Positions 61,280 to 64,000 of a stretch of DNA of 64,000 bases are shown here, one piece after another. Source of the stretch: an uncultured Pseudomonadota bacterium. GTDB taxonomy: Bacteria > Myxococcota_A > UBA9160 > PR03. A program made the position numbers and the translations under genes. The stretch lies in NCBI GenBank assembly GCA_900696485.1, contig CAADGG010000109.1, forward strand, positions 1-64,000, in the 5' to 3' direction. The notes beneath the pieces were generated by a model, which was not told the origin of the DNA, searched no databases, and saw nothing but the letters and a program-made list of their open reading frames with translations. How positions within the stretch are numbered: position 1 is the first letter of the stretch; the number at the start of each line of letters is the position of its first letter.

Positions 61280-63956
61280 CCTTGAACTGCCGGAAACCGG
61301 CAACGAGTTCAGCAAACGATCTCGGGTTGTACTTCTGGAAGCTTTCCTCGTCTACGAACACGAACTCATAAGTCGCGTCCGACTGCACGCGATTGATGTC
61401 TTCGCACCATTGCTTGAGACGCTGCGTCTTGAGAGGTACGTCCAGGTCTTCTTGTCCCTTGGTCTCAATGATGAAGATTCGCTTGTCGGCCAGTTTGACG
61501 AGAAAGTCCGGGTAGTAGTTCGAGATGTTCCCGTCGGCATTGACGTAATCGAGCTTAAAATGGACCGCCAGGTAGTTCTTGGCGTAGGACACCACGTCCG
61601 GGCACTCCTCCAGGAAACCCGCGAACTGAAGTTCCAGGTGGCTGTCGCCAACGACGCGGTTGAAAATGCTTTTCTTCGGGATCAGATAGCCCTGGTCCTT
61701 CACCACGAAAGGCCGGGTCTGGCGAAGCTTGATGGTGTCTCGGATTTCTGCATCGCCCTTGTCGCGCACCGTCAGGGCATTGACGGCCTGCTTGAAGGTC
61801 TCGATCAGCGTCTTGGTGGCGGCCAGCTCCGAGAGGTTGCGCAGCGTGTTGGGGTGCTCAAGCTCCACGGTCTGGTCAAACAGCTCCGTCTGGACGAATG
61901 CCTTGATCTTGCCGAAGAGCACGTCATATCCACTGACCAGACGCAATTCCTTCATGATGGTGCGTGCGAAATAGCCGAGCACGCTGCGGTAGTCGGCCAC
62001 GCCTGCCGTATCAAGGATCGTCGTGTGAGCCACCTCTCCCGTGGTGATGTCCTTGAAGACGATCTCTCGCTGCTCCTCCTCGCTGAAGTGCTGATAGGGC
62101 ACGCGCTGGTGCTCCATGGCACTCGGGTCCAGATCGGCGAGGTTCTTGTATTCGCGGTAGATGCGCGGTGTGAGCACCGGAATCTCGATGTCCAGCGCGT
62201 CGAGGTCCTTCTTCTCATTCTCGTTGTCGATCTCTACGACAAGCGGGGTCTTGGGCTTCGTGCCTTCGCCCATCGCCGACCGCTCGAGCTCAACACCCTC
62301 CGCCTGGATGGATTCCACGAACTCCATAAACGCATCGGTCCCAACGACGCTGACGTACTCTTCGAGGCCGCCGGGATACATCTTGCGCAGGCCCCGCCCC
62401 AGGGTCTGCTCAGGAAGGATGTTGCTCTTGGCCGAGTAGGCGCGGAGGCCAACGATGGTCGTGACGTTGCGCACGTCCCAGCCTTCCTTGAGCATGAGGA
62501 CTGAGACGATCGCCTTGTAGGGGCTGTCCGGGTCATCGATCTTGTTGGACTGCTCGCGCAGCTTCTCGAGCTCGTCCTTCGCCTTGCCGGAGGCGGCTTC
62601 GGAGATCTCACCGTTGTTCTTGGTGTGGATGACCAGAACCGCATCCTTGAGGTCTGCATAGCGGCCTTCCAGGTGCTCAGCCAGGTCATCGCAATTCCGG
62701 GTGTCGTCAGTCATCACGAACAGGATGGCCTTCTTGCCGAGCTTTCCGTGCTCTGCGTATGCCTTGCGCCATTCGATCACGCCGAGGTCGATGTAGTCGG
62801 CGTATTTCTCGGTGTACTTGGCGCTCTGGCGCTCCGACAGCTTGGCGCGGCTGGGTGCGTCGGGGAGGACAGGGTGCTTGACGACGTTCTGGGAAATCGC
62901 CTCCACCAGCGGATAGTCGGACACGGTCTGCACGAAGATCGCGCCGTTATTGTGCTTGGGCGTGGCGGTCACGTCGACCTGCAGCGCGAGCGAGCCGCCC
63001 TTCTGCAGCAGCCGATTGTGGATATCCTCGATGGACTTGAACCACGCGAGCTTCGAATCGTGGATGTGGTGCGCCTCGTCGTTGAGAATCATCAGCTCGT
63101 CGATGTCGCGCACGATCATGCCGAGGTCGACGCTCGAATCCGTCGTCGCGCCGGTCGGGCGTTTGCCGAGGAAATAGTCGAGCGAGTTCTCGTCATCGGG
63201 AGAGGGAGGGATCTCGTCGCCGGAATAGACCCGGTGGATGTTGGTCAGGAAGATGTTGCCGGTGGGCTGGGTGACGCGCACCTCGTCCTGTTTGTGCAGC
63301 GTCAGTTGAAAGTCTTCCCGCCAGTTCCGGCCATCAAAGCCATCGTCCGGAAGCACCGGATCCTCAAAGAAGATCCGCAGCCCCTGAAAGTCGTGATAGA
63401 TGCGGTCCAGCACGATGATATTCGGGGCAATCACCAGGAAGTTGCGGGACAGTGCCGAGCCCGGTTCATAAAGCTTGTGGAAGAAACTCCACGCAAGCGC
63501 GAGGCTCATGACCTTGGTCTTGCCGCTGCCGGTCGCCATCTTCAGAACGAACCGCCGCCACGTCTCGTCGAACATGCCGGCCGAGACCGCACCGGAGCTG
63601 TCGAAGCGCATCAGATCGAATTTGTCCTTCGCGCCTACGACGTCATAGAGGTAGATGATGGTCTCGAGCGCCTCGCGCTGAGCAAAGAAGTACCGGAACT
63701 CCGCCATGGTGCCGTCCGCCTGCGGCAGCAGATGGGGTTCCTTGAACCACCAGTTGAGCAGGCTGCGGCTGGTGTCGGTGGCGCCGGCATAGCCGCCGTC
63801 GCGGAACTCCTTCACCTTCTTCCGCAGTTGCGCGACCAGGGGCGGCATGAGCTTGTCCATGCCGGTTTCGCGCAGGGTCTCGTCCGCCGGAAACCATCGC
63901 ACGGCGGGGTCGAGGATCGCGTGAGGGGAGTCGGGAAAGTCAGGGTGGAGCGCCAC
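61272..63956 (-). CDS. res: Type III restriction endonuclease Res subunit (DEAH helicase-nuclease)
   Basis: ATP-dependent translocase and nuclease of a type III restriction system. The 894-residue protein has Walker A MATGSGKTKVM, the DEAH-type motif ILNDEAHHIHD, VDVTATPKH (motif III), LMLKEGWDVRNV and QTLGRGLRKM (motifs V-VI), and a C-terminal PD-(D/E)XK nuclease YPDFLVKLADKRIFIIETKG. Complete and of normal length. The GTG start at 63956 overlaps the stop of the upstream gene by one base. Confidence 0.9.
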   Translation of the reverse strand: MALHPDFPDSPHAILDPAVRWFPADETLRETGMDKLMPPLVAQLRKKVKEFRDGGYAGATDTSRSLLNWWFKEPHLLPQADGTMAEFRYFFAQREALETIIYLYDVVGAKDKFDLMRFDSSGAVSAGMFDETWRRFVLKMATGSGKTKVMSLALAWSFFHKLYEPGSALSRNFLVIAPNIIVLDRIYHDFQGLRIFFEDPVLPDDGFDGRNWREDFQLTLHKQDEVRVTQPTGNIFLTNIHRVYSGDEIPPSPDDENSLDYFLGKRPTGATTDSSVDLGMIVRDIDELMILNDEAHHIHDSKLAWFKSIEDIHNRLLQKGGSLALQVDVTATPKHNNGAIFVQTVSDYPLVEAISQNVVKHPVLPDAPSRAKLSERQSAKYTEKYADYIDLGVIEWRKAYAEHGKLGKKAILFVMTDDTRNCDDLAEHLEGRYADLKDAVLVIHTKNNGEISEAASGKAKDELEKLREQSNKIDDPDSPYKAIVSVLMLKEGWDVRNVTTIVGLRAYSAKSNILPEQTLGRGLRKMYPGGLEEYVSVVGTDAFMEFVESIQAEGVELERSAMGEGTKPKTPLVVEIDNENEKKDLDALDIEIPVLTPRIYREYKNLADLDPSAMEHQRVPYQHFSEEEQREIVFKDITTGEVAHTTILDTAGVADYRSVLGYFARTIMKELRLVSGYDVLFGKIKAFVQTELFDQTVELEHPNTLRNLSELAATKTLIETFKQAVNALTVRDKGDAEIRDTIKLRQTRPFVVKDQGYLIPKKSIFNRVVGDSHLELQFAGFLEECPDVVSYAKNYLAVHFKLDYVNADGNISNYYPDFLVKLADKRIFIIETKGQEDLDVPLKTQRLKQWCEDINRVQSDATYEFVFVDEESFQKYNPRSFAELVAGFRQFKDD

Positions 63957-64000
63957 TACTTCTTCTCTCCCACCTTCACGTCGACGATCGTCATCGTGTC
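63956..64000 (-). CDS. C-terminal end of an upstream gene, probably the type III methyltransferase mod
   Basis: Only the last 14 codons are in the window (DTMTIVDVKVGEKK and stop). The one-base overlap with res and the usual mod-res order make a Mod subunit the likely identity, but the fragment is too short to show it. Confidence 0.5.
   Translation of the reverse strand, partial: DTMTIVDVKVGEKK

Overview
The window joins two different kinds of DNA. The left part (about 1-27,300) is very GC-rich chromosome from a Gram-negative bacterium. It has outer-membrane, lipoprotein and periplasmic protein genes, a hrcA-grpE-dnaK-dnaJ heat-shock operon followed by an LppC-like gene, a DUF1302-like porin and an F420/LLM-type oxidoreductase. 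That mix fits an uncultured lineage of the former deltaproteobacterial assemblage, but nothing here fixes the taxonomy.

Chromosomal layout: lon, tesB-like thioesterase, the chaperone operon, hemW, a double M16 peptidase, a CPA1 antiporter, two cyclophilins, a porin, gamma-glutamyltransferase, an alpha/beta hydrolase, an LLM oxidoreductase, a MATE pump, a P450 and an aldo/keto reductase. Two almost identical long palindromes (2489-2575 and 14612-14703) sit between genes. The chromosomal block ends at tRNA-Phe(GAA), 27247-27322.

From the tRNA to the right edge the DNA has the character of an integrated plasmid-like or conjugative element: AT-rich promoter islands in moderately GC-rich coding DNA, many small orphan genes and several decayed genes. 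Its backbone includes a ParA operon, a noncoding region with a possible antisense RNA ahead of a winged-helix replication-type gene, a 16-bp site one base from the bacterial parS consensus, a MobF relaxase/helicase (TraI), a VirD4/TraD-like coupling ATPase, an H-NS-type silencer, a RadC-like protein and type IV pilin-like genes in the relaxase operon. No integrase, type IV secretion channel or canonical ParB is visible, so the element is either incomplete here or continues past 64,000.

The element carries many apparent defence genes. There are two complete HipBA modules: one is followed after 3 bp by an AbiJ/Abi_C-type gene, the other after 21 bp by an OLD nuclease plus UvrD helicase pair (Gabija-like). 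A third locus has an antitoxin gene, a C-terminal HipA remnant, an OAS-like nucleotidyltransferase and a PD-(D/E)XK-type nuclease, all overlapping. At the right edge is a type III restriction (res) gene with the tail of its probable mod gene. The three HipA-plus-effector loci are the best candidates for an undescribed organisation, and the nucleotidyltransferase/nuclease pair is the best candidate for an undescribed two-gene system. Several genes are relics: a PIN-domain gene, a HigB-like toxin with an internal deletion, a pilin paralogue and a YgjP-type metallopeptidase.
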